From Sclerodactyla briareus (Eukaryota; Echinodermata; Holothuroidea; Dendrochirotida; Sclerodactylidae): 64,000 nt of DNA. The stretch is taken from positions 62,001 to 126,000 of the forward strand of contig JAODTK010002843.1 in assembly GCA_026419785.1 (NCBI GenBank). Direction: 5' to 3'. The notes beneath the pieces are model-generated. The model was not told the DNA's origin. It was given only the letters and a program-made list of their open reading frames with translations, and searched no databases. A program made the position numbers and the translations under genes. Of this stretch, positions 1-13,089 are shown piece after piece; position 1 is the stretch's first letter; each line of letters begins with the position of its first letter.

Positions 1-1750
1 GTACCAGAACCTTGAGTGAGTTGGAAAGAAACTTGTTAACCCAAGTCAACACGGGTCTTGTATGCCACATCCAGCGCGTTTGGAAAGAAGCCTTTATTGT
101 GGCACGTGTCAAACGCTTTGGAGAAATCCATAAAAGCCATATCAACCTGAGATGTTATGTCAAGAGAAGTGCAAGGTCTTGAACGCGTGAGAATTAATGG
201 AGTCTCGCCAGAATAGCCACGACGAAAGCCGTGCTGTTTATTTTGTGATGACGAATGATTTTCAGATGACCATATCTGCGAGTGGATAATGTGTTCGAGC
301 ACCTTCCTACAGATAGAGGTAAGTGAAAATGGGCGGTAATTAGAAGCAATGGTTCTATCGCCTTTCTTGAAAATGGGGTGATGTTGGCTTGCAACCAAAA
401 TTCAGGGACCTCTCGGTGTTCAAAGATCTCTTGAAAGATAGGGTAAGGGCCGGGGCAATCTCTTCGCCGGTAAGCTTCAATAGCCTTAGCAGGATCTCGT
501 CTGGGCGAGAAGCTTTGTGGGGATCCAGGGTCTTAAACAGCTAAGACACCAGGTAAACCCCCCCCCCCCATAGTTTCACAAGTAATATTCCATGAGCGGA
601 ATATTATCTAGTACGACGGGAACGTCTGGATTTGCTCTCGTGAACACAGAACAAACCTGCTTATTTAGAAATATCTGCTTTTGCGCATTTTCAGCCCAAC
701 CTCCGTTCTGCGATAATGCAGGGTGCCACAGGTCAACACTAAGCTATTAATGAAACCATAAAATTTCTTGGGGATTCCAAACAAATATTTTTATGTACGT
801 CCTATAAAAATTCCTTGATATTTTATGGGTTTCTTTCCTTAATTACGATATACGTTCACAAGATGATTGAGTATTTATCTACGGTGAGAGTTATAAGCAC
901 GTTGTTGGCGCTGTGCAGACGTATGATCCTGCCTATCAAGCCATGGAGAAGATATGCGCTTTCTCACAATTTTGGGGGATGAATGAATCCCTAGACATCC
1001 TGGATGGTAGGCACAGAACTCGTTGTAGAGGGAGTTCACTGAGACCTCAGAAGTAGAGGGGAGTCAAGAACCTCTCGGTCCAATCCCTCAGTGCCGCTTT
1101 AAAACCTTCCAAATCTGCCTACGGACATGTATATTTTCGTGGTCTTTGGTTTAGAGATTCTGGTTAGTGCTAACAATGATAAGGGGAAGGCAATCATGGT
1201 CCACGGATGCCGGGTACGACCCAGGATCGCTCACCAGTGTCGGGTTCGTCGTAAAAAAACGACGGTCAAGAATGTATTGCTCTAGTGGGTGACCTGACGA
1301 TTTGTTCGAGGACCAAAATCTGCTGCGATGTTCAGCATGTGACGGGAAGGTTGACCATATGACCCGCCAGCACGGACAGAAAGGGAAGCCCAGCTATGCT
1401 AGGAAGTTAAAATCACTCCTGAAAATGATATGACGTTTAGTCGGTGACAACGAATATAATGAGACAGCGCAAGCATCCAGATACTCGGAAGAGTTACCGA
1501 GGTGTGAGATATGTAAAAGGAGACAAATTGTAATATCCTTGGTACCGTGTATTTTGACAGAGAACAAACTATCTCGCAATGAGTCAAATCGACCCGATGG
1601 GTAGCCACCGGTCGTTGCGCAGGGCAACAAGAATCCCTCCCCTAGATATTCCGTGTTCCTGTCTATCAATACGTATTGCGGCGTATGCTTCCACCCGAAG
1701 ATACTTCAGCAGGAAGTCTGTAGGTCAGAAATTGAGGAAGAGTTTAGGGT
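1..1750 (-). mobile_element. Non-LTR retrotransposon (LINE) fragment, endonuclease to RT
   Basis: On the minus strand this reads as the middle of an APE-type LINE. The endonuclease part lies at about 1140-1750: segments near 1400-1670 read like KDITICLL then a degraded GDFNF motif (RSDFNF/SGVILTS in two frames), and near 1160-1260 as ILDRRFFTTNPTLV and VDHDCLPLII, matching the usual LD-FFTNNPTLV...SDH end of the domain. A degraded linker follows (550-1140). Reverse transcriptase occupies about 36-540: LDPHKASRPDEILLRLLK, then FKKGDRTIASNYRP, LEHIIHSQI, QHGFRRGYSGET and MDFSKAFDT. The catalytic YADD box would lie beyond position 1, so the right part of the protein is cut by the window edge. 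Several frame changes and a C-run at 557-568 show it is dead. The phrases fit Jockey/CR1-type elements; the exact clade is uncertain. Confidence 0.85.
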
Positions 1751-1759
1751 GCTATGCGC

Positions 1760-1910
1760 GTACCGAGAGATTCATCTTGGGGATTGGGGGAGGGGGTGGG
1801 GGAAGGGGGGGGAAGGGAAGGGGGTTAGGGGTAGTGGGGAAAAAATTTTGGGGGGGCAGGGGCGTGCAAATTTTTTTTGTGTGGGGGCGGGGCAATCAAG
1901 CAGGTGATGA
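1760..1910. repeat. G-rich low-complexity tract
   Basis: Long runs of G with short A/T breaks (1778-1890). Overlapping open frames here are glycine-rich products of the base composition and are not taken as genes. The tract could form G-quadruplexes. Confidence 0.7.
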
Positions 1911-3470
1911 TATCTAAAGCCGACGCCGCCCCTGTGGTGGCGCGCAACATATTTACAAATGTTTCGTCAGCGTAGCTGGAAAAGACACTTCCCACCTGCC
2001 ATGCTTTATAGAAGTGACGGCAACAAACCGTAAAAATTACAAAAAACTTTCAACTTTTTTATAGTCCGGGAAAAATTCTCGAAAATATTCAGTTGAAGGC
2101 TTCTGGCTACGATTCACTACTTTTTACAACAACGCTCTTTAGTCATGCATCACAGAGTAGTTTACCATCAGAGGTACCCAATGATGGGTTTCCAATGGCT
2201 AGAAAATAGGTGAAATGAAAATCAGAATGCCATTGACTTCATGTCGTGATCCATCTAAGCTGCGTCGACACATTGATTGCTGCGGTCGATTTTTTTTAAA
2301 TTAAAGTGTTCTCCCTGTCGGCAAATGGGGGAGCTCCGGTCATTTTCATTCAGTATTAAAATAACCTAAATTTGAGATGGAAGAAGGGGGAATTTTACCT
2401 TTGGCCAACAGTATATGGAATAATGGAAGCAGGGCGGCACTATTGGTTGCCGCTGAGCTTACGAAAACTTGCCTGGCTTCTCCAGATGCACGGTGAGCGC
2501 CCCAATGGCCATTTTTCATGTAGCAAATTGAAATGACTTCTGCAAAAAAATGATTTTCATCTAAGCCATCGCATATTCAAGCGGCTTTATATATCAGTCA
2601 CAGCCCACTATTATTCCGCGCAGTCCTCGCCGCAATGTTCGAAATTAGGTCTTCGCAATTCTCAAACAGGTCAAATGCCAAATGTGATCTCCAGATGACT
2701 ATATTCATGTGATAATTCAAAATAAACTTGAAGCATTAGTATAAGTTTCACCTTAGCCACCTGTAATGTTCTTACATTTCGAGCTATCCAAGCCGTAGCG
2801 GCCCGGTTGCCGCACAGGTAGCAAATTTTTAGGTCATCACAAATTAGAATAGAATTTCACCTCAGCCACTCTATGCTCTTGCGATTTCAAGGCCATCCTG
2901 ATCATCGAAGCGGCATGCATTTGCTTCCGCGCACGCAGTAGTCAATTTCTTAGGTTAACTTTAACAAATTATAATGAATTTCACTTTAGCCTCATTTACG
3001 CTTATGCAAATTTGGGCCCTATATAATTGCGAGACGACATAAATGGTACCCGCAAGCGCAGCAAATCTATTAAAGGAAGTCTTTCAACGGAAATCCAAAT
3101 GGGGTGAGTGCCAGATGCCATTTTTATCTGAAAAATAAAAATAAATAAACGTACAAATGAATGTGAATTTCACTTTAGCCGTGCTATGCAAAATTTTCGA
3201 AATTTGGTGGTCATTGGACGCCGAATAGTGGCGGGTCAGATGACCATTTTTTTTATATTCATTAATTAAAATAACTTCAACACATAAAAGAAATAGCCTC
3301 TCACGTTAAGCAGTCCATTCGAGTTTTAGATTAACTACAGTGGCAAGTGGCACATGATTCGTCAAACAGCGTAGCACGAAATTGTCAAAGACGGGATGTT
3401 CCGTGGGTCGCAAATGCATAGTTCTATATATGAGCATCAATAAACAAACAAAAATATATTCCTAAGCCGA
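1910..3470. repeat. Degenerate dispersed/tandem repeat region without genes
   Basis: A motif close to AATTTCACTTTAGCC followed by a TATGCTCTTGCAAATTTCGAG-like stretch recurs near 2556, 2748, 2856, 2981 and 3168, at spacings of roughly 110-190 bases. It looks like an old, uneven tandem array. Position 1914 also starts a short GC-rich motif (TCTAAAGCGGAGCGCC-like, then GGCGCG) that recurs near 6104 and 8173. I see no coding potential. Confidence 0.5.
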
Positions 3471-6400
3471 AATATTAGTGGTCCGCAACGATATCAAAGA
3501 ACAATTGACTATATCCATTTTTCGATTTCGAGAATACCTTGTAAAGGCAAATTTGCCCAATTTTATGACACCCTCTTACCAAAACAAAATGGGGGGGGGG
3601 GGCACGACTCCATTGCTACGTTTTTTCCAGCTTTATGAACTTTCGTTTACATTCCTATTTATGGGTGTGTCGGACGCATTATCTGGCGGGTCGATTTTGG
3701 CCCGGCCGCTGACCTCGCTATGTATATCTTATCAAATATCAAGCGCGCGCTTAGGACAGACATTTTGAAGGCTATGACATTACTAATACTAATCTCGATA
3801 TATGTTCAGTTATGTGTGGTGCGGTATGCCTGGGGGGTGGAATCCTGCCAGCGAAGCCAACGCTTATCAAATAACAGGCGCGTCGCAAGCGGTGCGGCTG
3901 AAGCGGCATGGCCGACCACTTTTTAGCGGCCATATACACAAACGAAAATAATATTTGGGAAAATATATGAGGCGCATGTTGCGCAGCGCACGTCACTGGC
4001 GTGAGTAAAAACAATGTTAACATGGAAATGAATATTATACGAAATAGAAAAACAGTGGGTTAGTTGAATTGCAATTTCTCGGTTTGACCCCTTCTGCGAG
4101 GCCAATGGATGAGTCGCACACACGTCTACCGTCTCATGCATTTTCAATTAAGTATGCTCGTTTTCATTTTCGTCAACGTTTCCTTATTCAGCCTGTCCTG
4201 CTAAGCACGCTCGCGTTCCGGCTATTTATACCCGGCGTCAGCGAGGTACTTACTTACTTATACGCCTCGTGTTATGCTTCCAACCCGAAGGTGCTTCAGC
4301 TGACTAAGGAAATCCTTAGTCGGAATTGGAGAGGCTCTCAGTTTTGGTGTTGAAGGACCCGGCGACATCTCGCTGCTCTTTCGAGAGTGCCCTGAGTAAC
4401 GAGCAGGGGTGGGAATTCCTGCGAACTTTGACTCAGAAGTTTGACTAGGCACATTCCGTCAGTAACACCCACCATTTCCCCCGAGATGAAGCTTCTGCAT
4501 GGCTCTTTTTTCTTACTTTGGGACGTTGAACATACAGATAGACATGCGCTGATTTAAAAAAATAGTCGAGCCCACCTTAACTTTTTTTGTGATTCCAATT
4601 TTATTTTTGGAACGAACTCGTGAAATCCCGTGGAACCGACTTGCCCTCAACCATTTTGGGAAAATGATGTGGTCCGGGCTGTTGTCCTGTGGGTCAAATT
4701 TACCCGATTTTGGTGGAATTACTTTCACTGCTGGTGACCAGGTAAAACACTAGAGGTCCACTGAGCAGGTGCGCGGCCGATCATGAAGGGGGGGGGGGGG
4801 GACGGCGTCCCCAATGTTTTTCGTTAGGAGAACCGCAATGCATTCTGTCCCTCTCCCAATATTCGGGCCCGACTGCTATTGTCGTCTGACACTATACCTC
4901 TACATATCCAACAGTAACCGTTGTTTAAGCAAAGGCATAATGACCTAAATGTTAAATTGAGATGAATTCCGCTGCTCAATTTTCGAAATTTTTGCTAGGC
5001 GCGCGGTTATTTCATGTGCCGGCAGTGTTTCCGACATATGTGCCTTGTGCAGACAATGACATATGAGCAGACTAAAATGCCTGAAATTTACTCTGGGTGT
5101 GTTCTTAATCTAATGAAAGAAGGCGGTTCTCCCGTCATCTCCTATCGTTGGCAGAGACTGGCTTTACCAGCTCGGTGTTTTGCTCCTTAATTCATTGAAC
5201 AAACAAACATACAAATCGCGTTTTAGACCAGTGGTAATTTGGCCTTTTTTCCTCTGGAGTTTTGATAGTAAAGTGGAAGGGGAACCACTTACTTTGTTGC
5301 CCCTCCCATGACGGCGATCAAAAAACATACCCCTCAAAAAGTCCTGGGTTCACCACTTGGGATCCATGTTTTGAAAACCTTAGGGGGCATTTATTTATCC
5401 TCTTCGAGGTATCTAAAAGACTAAATAATTTTTTTAGACGCTCTCTCGCGCCATCAACAGTCAAATGGGGACTTCATGCTTTGGTATCAATTTTTCCACA
5501 ATATGAGATCCGGGAAGCTGTCTCCCACCCCTATAACCACCAAACGTTGACTAATGAGCATCGACCCTTTCATAGAGTCATGTTTCAAACACCCATGCAA
5601 CTATTTCTTTTGACTTATTAGGCATAATATCTAGGAATACAGGGTGTGGGTTCCCTACTTCGATGCATGGGCTTTCCAGTCATCTCAGGGGTCTCTGAAT
5701 CGAAAACTTTTCCTTCGCGCGAAAGATGGGTGCGCACTCAGATGCACTTCTGCACATTTGGCCGCCCCCTTTTTGTAGCTTGCTACGCGCTGGCTTCCCG
5801 CGCATATGCGGGAAACATCTAAAATTACCTTGTCCCTGCCATTTGCTCATTGCACATTTATGCACAGGCCGGCTAATAGGCAATAGTCAGATGAGTAAAT
5901 CAGGGGAAGAGACCACGCATCCCCGCTGCCCCGCCGGAAGGGCAGGAGGGGCAGCTGCCTCCACTGCCCCACGGTGGGTCGGCGCCCCTGTGGTGCAGAA
6001 ACGGATCTTTCCAAACTCCCTTCCAAAATTAGACATCCTATCATCACAAACGAGGGCCGGCGATTTGGTGAGTGTCGGTTGGGGTGACGGACAAGATGAA
6101 TACATCTAAAGCGGAGCGCCACCACGAGGTTGGCGCGTAGCGGACAAGACAATTTTTCGTTCGACAGATCCCCTAGATTGCAGGGAAAGGCACTCCTTCG
6201 ACATGCCTTATAGGAAGTCATCAGCAATTCCTACTTGATAACAAATTTTTATTTCAGGAAAAGTTCTCCAAAACCTTATGCCGTAGCGATCAATTTGCAA
6301 GGTTTTGCGTTGGGTGCTGTGACATTCGGAATTACGATAGCAAGGAGGTTTCAGTCATGAAAGATCATCAAATGGGCACGTGCCCCCACCACTACGTTCG

Positions 6401-6630
6401 CGCGAAGCGCGAGATTTTTCGGAATCCAATTTGACCAACAATCGACATTGCACTGCCGCTTCACTTACGTCGGACAGGCCTAGTTTTTTACCTCCAAAAT
6501 TACGGCCCCCTGTTTTATCTCTTTGCGGAACCACCGCGCATGGTAGGGACATTTCTAACTTGGAGCCAAAGTTGTGGCCCGCCAATGAGTATAACACAGA
6601 AGTAAAACCGCAACTGCGCCCGAAGCGCGC
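3470..6630. other. Gene-free stretch with short dispersed repeats
   Basis: Nothing resembling a gene is visible. There is a short stretch at 4262-4305 resembling 1682-1715 (in reverse, LKHLRV against LKYLRV), possibly a scrap of the same LINE. G-runs occur at 3591-3602 and 4787-4801, the latter beginning a module (GGGACGGCGTCCCC then CAATATT) that recurs near 7950-8030 and 9545-9580. Open frames here (up to 127 codons) overlap on both strands and show no family features. Confidence 0.5.
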
Positions 6631-6633
6631 GCG

Positions 6634-7610
6634 AAAATTTTACAACTTTTGGACATCATCTAAAGTCGGCACTCTTTGGATATAAACTTGTCTTAGACAA
6701 AAAATTATTCATGTCTTTGCAACGAAATTGTGGCGTTTCCTCCTGGCCGAATCTTCGATGGCTAGTTTATATGGGTTTTTCCCACCGCACCGTGTGTCTG
6801 CCCCCATAGTTTTTATTGTGGCATCGTGCCCGCAACCAACTTTCAAAAAAAGGGTCGCACCCTAATTGATTGCTGCCGAAGTTTAAATTGGCAGATATAA
6901 CCAATTTTGCTAAAACAATCAAGGTCCCGCCAGAGGTTATAAAGACTTAATTAACCCCGTCGCCCAAACATGCTCCCTTCAAAGACAACAAATGTTACAC
7001 TTTTGGACATTCCACTAAAAGACAGGCAATCTTTTGATATAAACTTGTCTTCACCAAAAAAGTTATTCATGTCTTTGAACGAATTCGTGGCGTTTCCTGG
7101 CCGAATCTTCGATGGCTGATCTTATGGTTCCCACCGCACCGTGTGCCTGCCCATTAGTATGTGCACCGTGCACGCAACCGACTTTCGGAAAAATGGTCGC
7201 ACCCATAAATTGATTGCCTTTTTTAAGATTTGCAGATATATACCATGTTGTCTAAACCCAATCACAGGTCCCGCCAGGATGTAGACTTAACCTTAACCCG
7301 TCGCCCCCACATTCTTCCCTTCAGAAACAACAAAGGTTACAACTTTGGGGCATTTCATCATCAAACATTCAGGCATAATTTGGACTTCACTTTTGGACAG
7401 CCTTTCTTCACCTAATTTTGATCATGTTCCTTTCTGACCACGCAATTTTTGGCGTTCCCTGGTTGCATTGCCGATGCCGCACCGTGTGCCCTCATATAGT
7501 GATATTATGGTGCACAGCTAGTGCATTCAACTTTCAACAAGCGGTCGCACATAAATAATAAACTCAAAATCCGCAGTTGGGTGACCTACCCCGTCGTCTC
7601 ACGCCCTTAC
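6634..7610. repeat. Tandem satellite, ~350-bp unit, about 2.8 copies
   Basis: Three successive units begin near 6638, 6992 and 7334 (spacings 354 and 342). Shared landmarks in order are ACTTTTGGACAT, ATAAACTTGTCTT, TTATTCATGTCTTTG, TGGCGTTTCC, CGAATCTTCGATGGCT, CCCACCGCACCGTGTG, GGTCGCACCC, AGGTCCCGCCAG and CCCGTCGCCC. The third unit is more diverged and incomplete. The units differ by many small indels, so the array is old or noisily sequenced. Confidence 0.85.
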
Positions 7611-10200
7611 CTCATGATAGCGATTTGTTTGAATAACGTCCATGAAGGAGAGAACCACATAAGCTGGTCAAGCCAGTCTTATGTAAACTATATGGACTTG
7701 TAGGGGAACCCTCTTTCATTGAAAATAATTTCGATTGCATAATGTTCAGGACCATCAATGTCTCCAAAGGCCTCAATGTCTGAACACTACCGCCACATGA
7801 ATACCCGCGAGCAGCGCGCGAAATTTCAAAAGGGAAGCCACCAGAATTCACACACTTTGATTATTTAGGTCATCATTCATTTGTTTAAAGTTGCTGATGA
7901 TATGGTCGGATACGTGTCAGCGAAATAGCAGTCGGGCTCAAATCTTGGGTGGGGGGGGGGCAAAATGCATTGCGTCCCCCACCCAATATTGGTGGGGGGA
8001 CGCCTGTTCCCCCGTCCCCATGATCGCCGCCATGATGATTCAGAAAACTCTTCCAGATTTGCTATGGGGGTGAATCTGACCGAATCTCAACTTCCCCAGT
8101 GGCGCGGAAGCTACAATTTTTAGGGGGGACACAGGACCACACCCCCCCTTTTAATGCATTGATGTGTGTTACTACCTACGCGGAGCGCCCCCATTGTTGG
8201 CGCGAGCGTACACGGAAATTTTGGGGTTTTACAAACTTCCAGATGCGAAACGGCCCCTTTTTCTGAGCGTTGTGAGCTATGTACCGAGTCATAAAACCGG
8301 CCAACCGGCATGTCTGCAAAATCGTAGTTATTAATAAAACTGTGATGTATGAAGAATGATAAAGCATATCAGAATGGGTTTGAGACAGCAAAATCCCGCG
8401 GAGGGATAGCCCGGGAAAGGGATGTCAACAGAAAAACTTCGCACCCCCCCGCCCCATTAAGAAAATCGACTTCCTTCCTCATCCCCGGTGAATTTCCAGT
8501 GTCATGATCGAGACTTGAAGTATTAATGATGCTCACCAGGTATCCCCTTTCCCGCCCCAGTTGGCTATTCCACTGTGGTCACGTGGTTAGCGTATCGACT
8601 GCGGTCTGTTAGGGGTTTAGTCGACCCCGTAGGTGGGACGACCACACACTGGAAAGATTCACATGTTTTTAACATTTGGTTTCCTCGCATTTTTACAATA
8701 GTTGACCAACTAGTGGAACAATTATTACGTACGATTAGGAGACACCAAAAGTGGGACCAATTGGTGTCTGGAACAGTACGTAACAAACCCTTTTTCACTT
8801 GTGATGAAGTGTGGTAACAAACAAGGGATCAAGGTTTCAATATGTTATTGTTGTATCGCAACCTATCTGTAAGCAATTTATCGCAATTTTTACAGTATAA
8901 CAGTTTGACTACATAAATCAGTGTTGTTGTGTCTTTTTTTAATTTGAAACGTACGTAACACCTAAAGCCATTACTGCAAGATAGTAATGATAAAGTCATT
9001 CACCGACTTGTCATTTGGGGTATTTTCTTCATGTTCATCAAGCTAAACAAAATCCACCACTTCCATGTTTATTCGATGACTAACTTTTCCATGTCCCACT
9101 TTTGTTTGCCGAGTATTGTGGCCATGTACATACAGCGGTGATTAATTGTCCATCTTTGAATAATCTAGTAGGCCTATTCAAGAGACTAGCAATACAGGGC
9201 AGTCGGTCACACTTGTATTTGTCAAAATGCCTGACTCGACTGTTCCTTAATTTTTGTTGACGAAGTTAGCGCAACAGCTCAAGAGTACTGTCGATCATAA
9301 ACTGACTTGGTGAACATGGGCGAAGGCGACAGATTTCGCTACAGCCTGCTAATACGCAGACCAGGAGGCCATGGGTTCGTTACGGCAACATTTGTTGAAG
9401 CTTAGAAGGATCTAGTTTTCACAATTCATTTAGAGGCCTGTTTATAATCTATTGTCTATATTCCAATCATTTTCCCCGCAGATCGTAATGATAGTTTACT
9501 TGTCTATGTTGGCGTTAATTTTTCAAAATTTCATTTGGTCCAAAACTTTCCCCTAAGGGGGGACGGTCCCCCGTCCACCATTGGCGCCGCCTATGATATT
9601 CCCTCAAACTGGTTGTGTGGCGGCAATGCGCACTTAGACTGCGACGCTGGCTTTATTTAAGAGCCCGTGGCAACCTACCTTGGAACGCCGTTAGGGAAAT
9701 CATTCAAATGAGAACACGTATGCAGGTGCGTCCTACATAATATTTCGTGCACCCTCCTTTCGAATTAGGAGTGCCTTGTTTTTCTAAACTGAGAAATTGT
9801 TCATGTTCAGTTCATGAATTCATCCTAGTAGCGCGCCCTGTATTTTGTTATTTTGAGGGAGAATTTCTTTCATTGCCCATTCGTCTCCCTCAAATCTCAC
9901 TAAGGTGATTTCGTAAGGATTATGAGTGCTATAAAGTTCTGATGATTAACAATTTAATACCACAGCAATCGGTGTTTTTTCCTCATTGAATTCCTTTTGT
10001 TTACAATTGGCAGCCCTTCAGCGAAATGAAGATGAGAAATAAGCATAAAAGTTACATGAAAATGGACGTTTGGCTGACTTTGGCAGTGGGAATCGAAGGA
10101 GAGGTGACTATGAAATGTTAAGTTTGAGTGATATTACCCTCCATTCTGCTAAGCATCATATTCATTGCCTATGATATGATAATATCATGATTATTAAGAC
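7610..10200. other. Gene-free stretch with GC-rich repeat modules
   Basis: Contains the recurrent module of G-run, CAATATTGG, C/G-rich hairpin and GATCGCCGCCATGATG-like text (7945-8035; related pieces at 9545-9600). The rest (8040-10200) is unremarkable AT-rich sequence with no recognisable gene or repeat landmark. Confidence 0.4.
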
Positions 10201-10320
10201 TTAAGCCACGGCTAAAGTTAGGGATGGGACGGAATGTGAGTCAACTCGCAGCAAAACAAACTCGCCGGGGCACCATCTCGCCGCAACGTATAACTCAACG
10301 CACGCAGGGCCGTAGCCGAG

Positions 10321-10375
10321 TCGGGGGGGGGGGGGGGGGGGTGGGGGGGGTGGGGGTGTGGTGGGGGGGTGTCAC
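10321..10375. repeat. Poly-G / GGGT low-complexity tract
   Basis: Nearly pure G with T breaks for about 50 bases, a strong G-quadruplex candidate. It sits directly beside the purine tract that follows. Confidence 0.9.
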
Positions 10376-10424
10376 ACCCCCAATATTTACGTGCCGTCGG
10401 CATTTTCGGTCCGTCGGCAAAAGG

Positions 10425-10575
10425 GAGAAAGAGGAAAGAAAAGAAGAGGAAGAGGAGAGGAGGAAAAGAAGAGGAAAAGAGGAGAGGGAGGACGATGAAA
10501 GCGGGAATTGAAAGGAAAAAGGGAAGTAAGGGATTGAAGGGGAGACGGAATGGGAAAGAGGAAAGAAAGAAAAAA
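10425..10575. repeat. Purine-rich GA tract
   Basis: About 150 bases almost entirely A and G on the plus strand (GGAAAGAAAAGAAGAGG-like). Long homopurine tracts can form triplex DNA. The charged or proline/serine/leucine-rich open frames over it on both strands are composition artefacts. Confidence 0.85.
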
Positions 10576-10699
10576 CGAACGCCAGACTTTATGATATCGC
10601 TATTTTCGACTTTTGCTCTCCATCTATTGCCCATTCCGCGTCGGCAAGAGAATGGCACGCCGGCAAACATATTGTGACGGCCCCGTTGCCGTTGGTGTA

Positions 10700-13080
10700 A
10701 TTTGGAGGCGCCCGTGCCGAGTCTGTCGGCAATTCGGCCAAAGGGGGGAATAAAGGCGTTAGCGTTTGACCTTTTTATTTCCTGAGACTGACAGTTTCTT
10801 TGAAACGTTTTTGTTTCTGGTCCTATAGAGAAACATAAAAATTCAAGCCATTTTTGCTGTAAACAATTAAGAAAGGATTTTCAGATGACCCACCATGACA
10901 CAGTCGGTTTGTAGGGCCGGGATCAGGCTAAGCGGCAGAGCTAGAGTACAACCATGCGAGAGATAGAGGGCACCGCCCCCATTTTTTTTAGATAAAAAAT
11001 CAGGCATGAAACTACCAACGTTGGGCACAGAATAAGTTAAAATCTGGTTAGAGATACCTAATGCTAAGTGGAAAGAAGACGTACTCAATGGCCGAAACTT
11101 GCCGATCAATGCACATTGAGTGTCAAATTTTTGCGCTCTTCGCGCGCAGTGTGTTTGATGGTCGCTCCACATACTTCACGAGCGCAAGTAAAAATCGGGC
11201 ATTGTTAGGAACGGGCAAAAAAAATTGGCGTTCCAAATTGAAAGGGTCCCGCGTACGTGGTGAAGGGCTCGACCTTACTGAACGCCAATTTCTGAATATT
11301 GCCATCCAGATTGCATCTGAGGACGTTGATATATTCCAAATTTTCCAAGGGAGGGGGACATCCCCTCCCCTTATACCCTCCCCCATATCATCACCATTGC
11401 AGATCCTGTCGGCAAACACAGCCCCCTCTACAAACCGCCCCCATCATCAACCTTCCGCTACTCCCCTGACCGCACTATACTCGCTGCACGTAATACTCGC
11501 CAAGGTAGAACAAGTGTACGCCATAGAGCAGTCTTCATTCACTGACTCGATCGTAGGAACTGCAAATTAGGGAAGCTAACGACATCCTATAAAAAGTATA
11601 AATTGGGAGAAAGTTTTGTCAAAACTTGCCTGCTTTGAATATGTTGCCGGTTCGAGAGAGCTAAAAAAAAATTACACGTGGTTTGTGTCTCCTTGCTGCC
11701 TCCACTTCTGTATGGAAAGATTTCCCAAATTGTAATTGGCTAGTAATGCCTACCTTTATCTTGGTTCGTTGGTAGAGATACTGGCCCACGCTCCTACGAG
11801 GAGCGAGACGACCAGGATGGTTTGCAGCCCAACAAAAAATTAGTCCCGTCTCAAGCCAGGTGTAGATGGTTGCCCCACCGTGTGGGCGCTAGGATTTATA
11901 TTTTTGGGGGGAATTCCCCCTTCAAGAAAAAGTGGGGATCTGACAAAAGTGGGGGGGGGGGGATTTCGAGAATTTGTTGATTGCTTGTCAGCTACCCATC
12001 ATGCTGCCGTCGCTTTTGCAATTTATACTTTTCAGCAGGGTATCAGCCAACACAGCCCGGTTTTGATGAACAACTGTTGCATTTTGTTTTTCTAGAATTA
12101 TTAAACACACACTACAGCAGGAATGCATTGTATGTTAGATTACAATCATTAGGCCTATGAGTTTACTTTCAATTCTACCCGCCCCCCTTAAAAAAATCAG
12201 CCACGCTATGCACCCCCACTCCATCCCACTCATCCACCCTTGTGACGGCAATCATTGCACTGACCAAACAGATTTAGCTATGTCAGCGCTGGTATCATCA
12301 CTTATCGTCGAGGTGAGCCAATCTTCCAAAACCACCAAACCTGTCCCCACCCCTGAATGTTATCTTCTCCCCAAGCATGTCTAGCATGAATCCCATCACA
12401 CATAAAATTAGTTTGAATACTGTTAGATTTAGCTGGGCCTGGTGCAAAAACAATCGTAACAATCCACCACAGCCTAACCTACACATGTGGCCTTCCCTTG
12501 GCTAGCCTGCAGTGTCGTCAATATACTATAGTCTACCTATGCACATATGATTGTATTGGACGGCTGAGATCCGTGAATGACAAACATTGGGTAAATCCTC
12601 GTGGAAATCTTACCCTAGCTTGAATAGAGCTAGCAAAATAAGAAAATTTGAAGTATTTCTTTTTGACCTCGATCAATTATGTTCTGCGATTACTCAGAAC
12701 TTTGCAGGAAGTACGTTAGCCTAATCTATACGCAGTATAATTATTAGGTCTAATTCTGGCCTAGCACGGGACCTATCCGCCCATAGAATCATACAGCTTA
12801 GCCTAAAGCACTATTGGTTGTTTTACTTTGCAGCAAATTGGGTTTCGTGTATGCTGAGCTGTTGTGTACTGCGCCGATGAACTGAGGCGTCATCATGAAC
12901 GACGGCTCTTCTACTTAGCATATGACTTCTGTGGTCGCAATCATATGAATATGGATATATATTTTTGTATGTGCCAGTAATAAGTTGGGTTATTGTGTTG
13001 TTTTTGTTTGGGGTTATGTCCCCATCCATCGCAAAAAAGAGTGCGGGAATTTCCCGCATACGACCAATTTCTCCGCGGGA
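10700..13080. other. Gene-free stretch
   Basis: No gene recognised. A 169-codon open frame (plus, 11061-11570) has no known motif and no supporting context. A G-run lies at 11950-11962. The rest shows no repeats I can identify. Confidence 0.4.
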
Positions 13081-13089
13081 ATCATGAGA

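Noticed and set aside
8575-8645. tRNA-like segment (TGGTTAGCGTATCGACTGCGG with a GGGGT...ACCCC stem)
   Set aside because: The stem-loop resembles a T arm and GTGGTC/GACCAC could pair, but arm spacing is wrong for a tRNA gene; at most a SINE scrap.
10218-10677. Long frames on both strands over the G- and GA-rich tract
   Set aside because: Products are poly-Gly, Lys/Glu/Arg or Pro/Ser/Leu low complexity caused by base composition.
11061-11570. 169-codon plus-strand open frame
   Set aside because: No recognisable domain, no splice or promoter context, overlapped by an antisense frame; frames of 130-170 codons recur by chance in this window.
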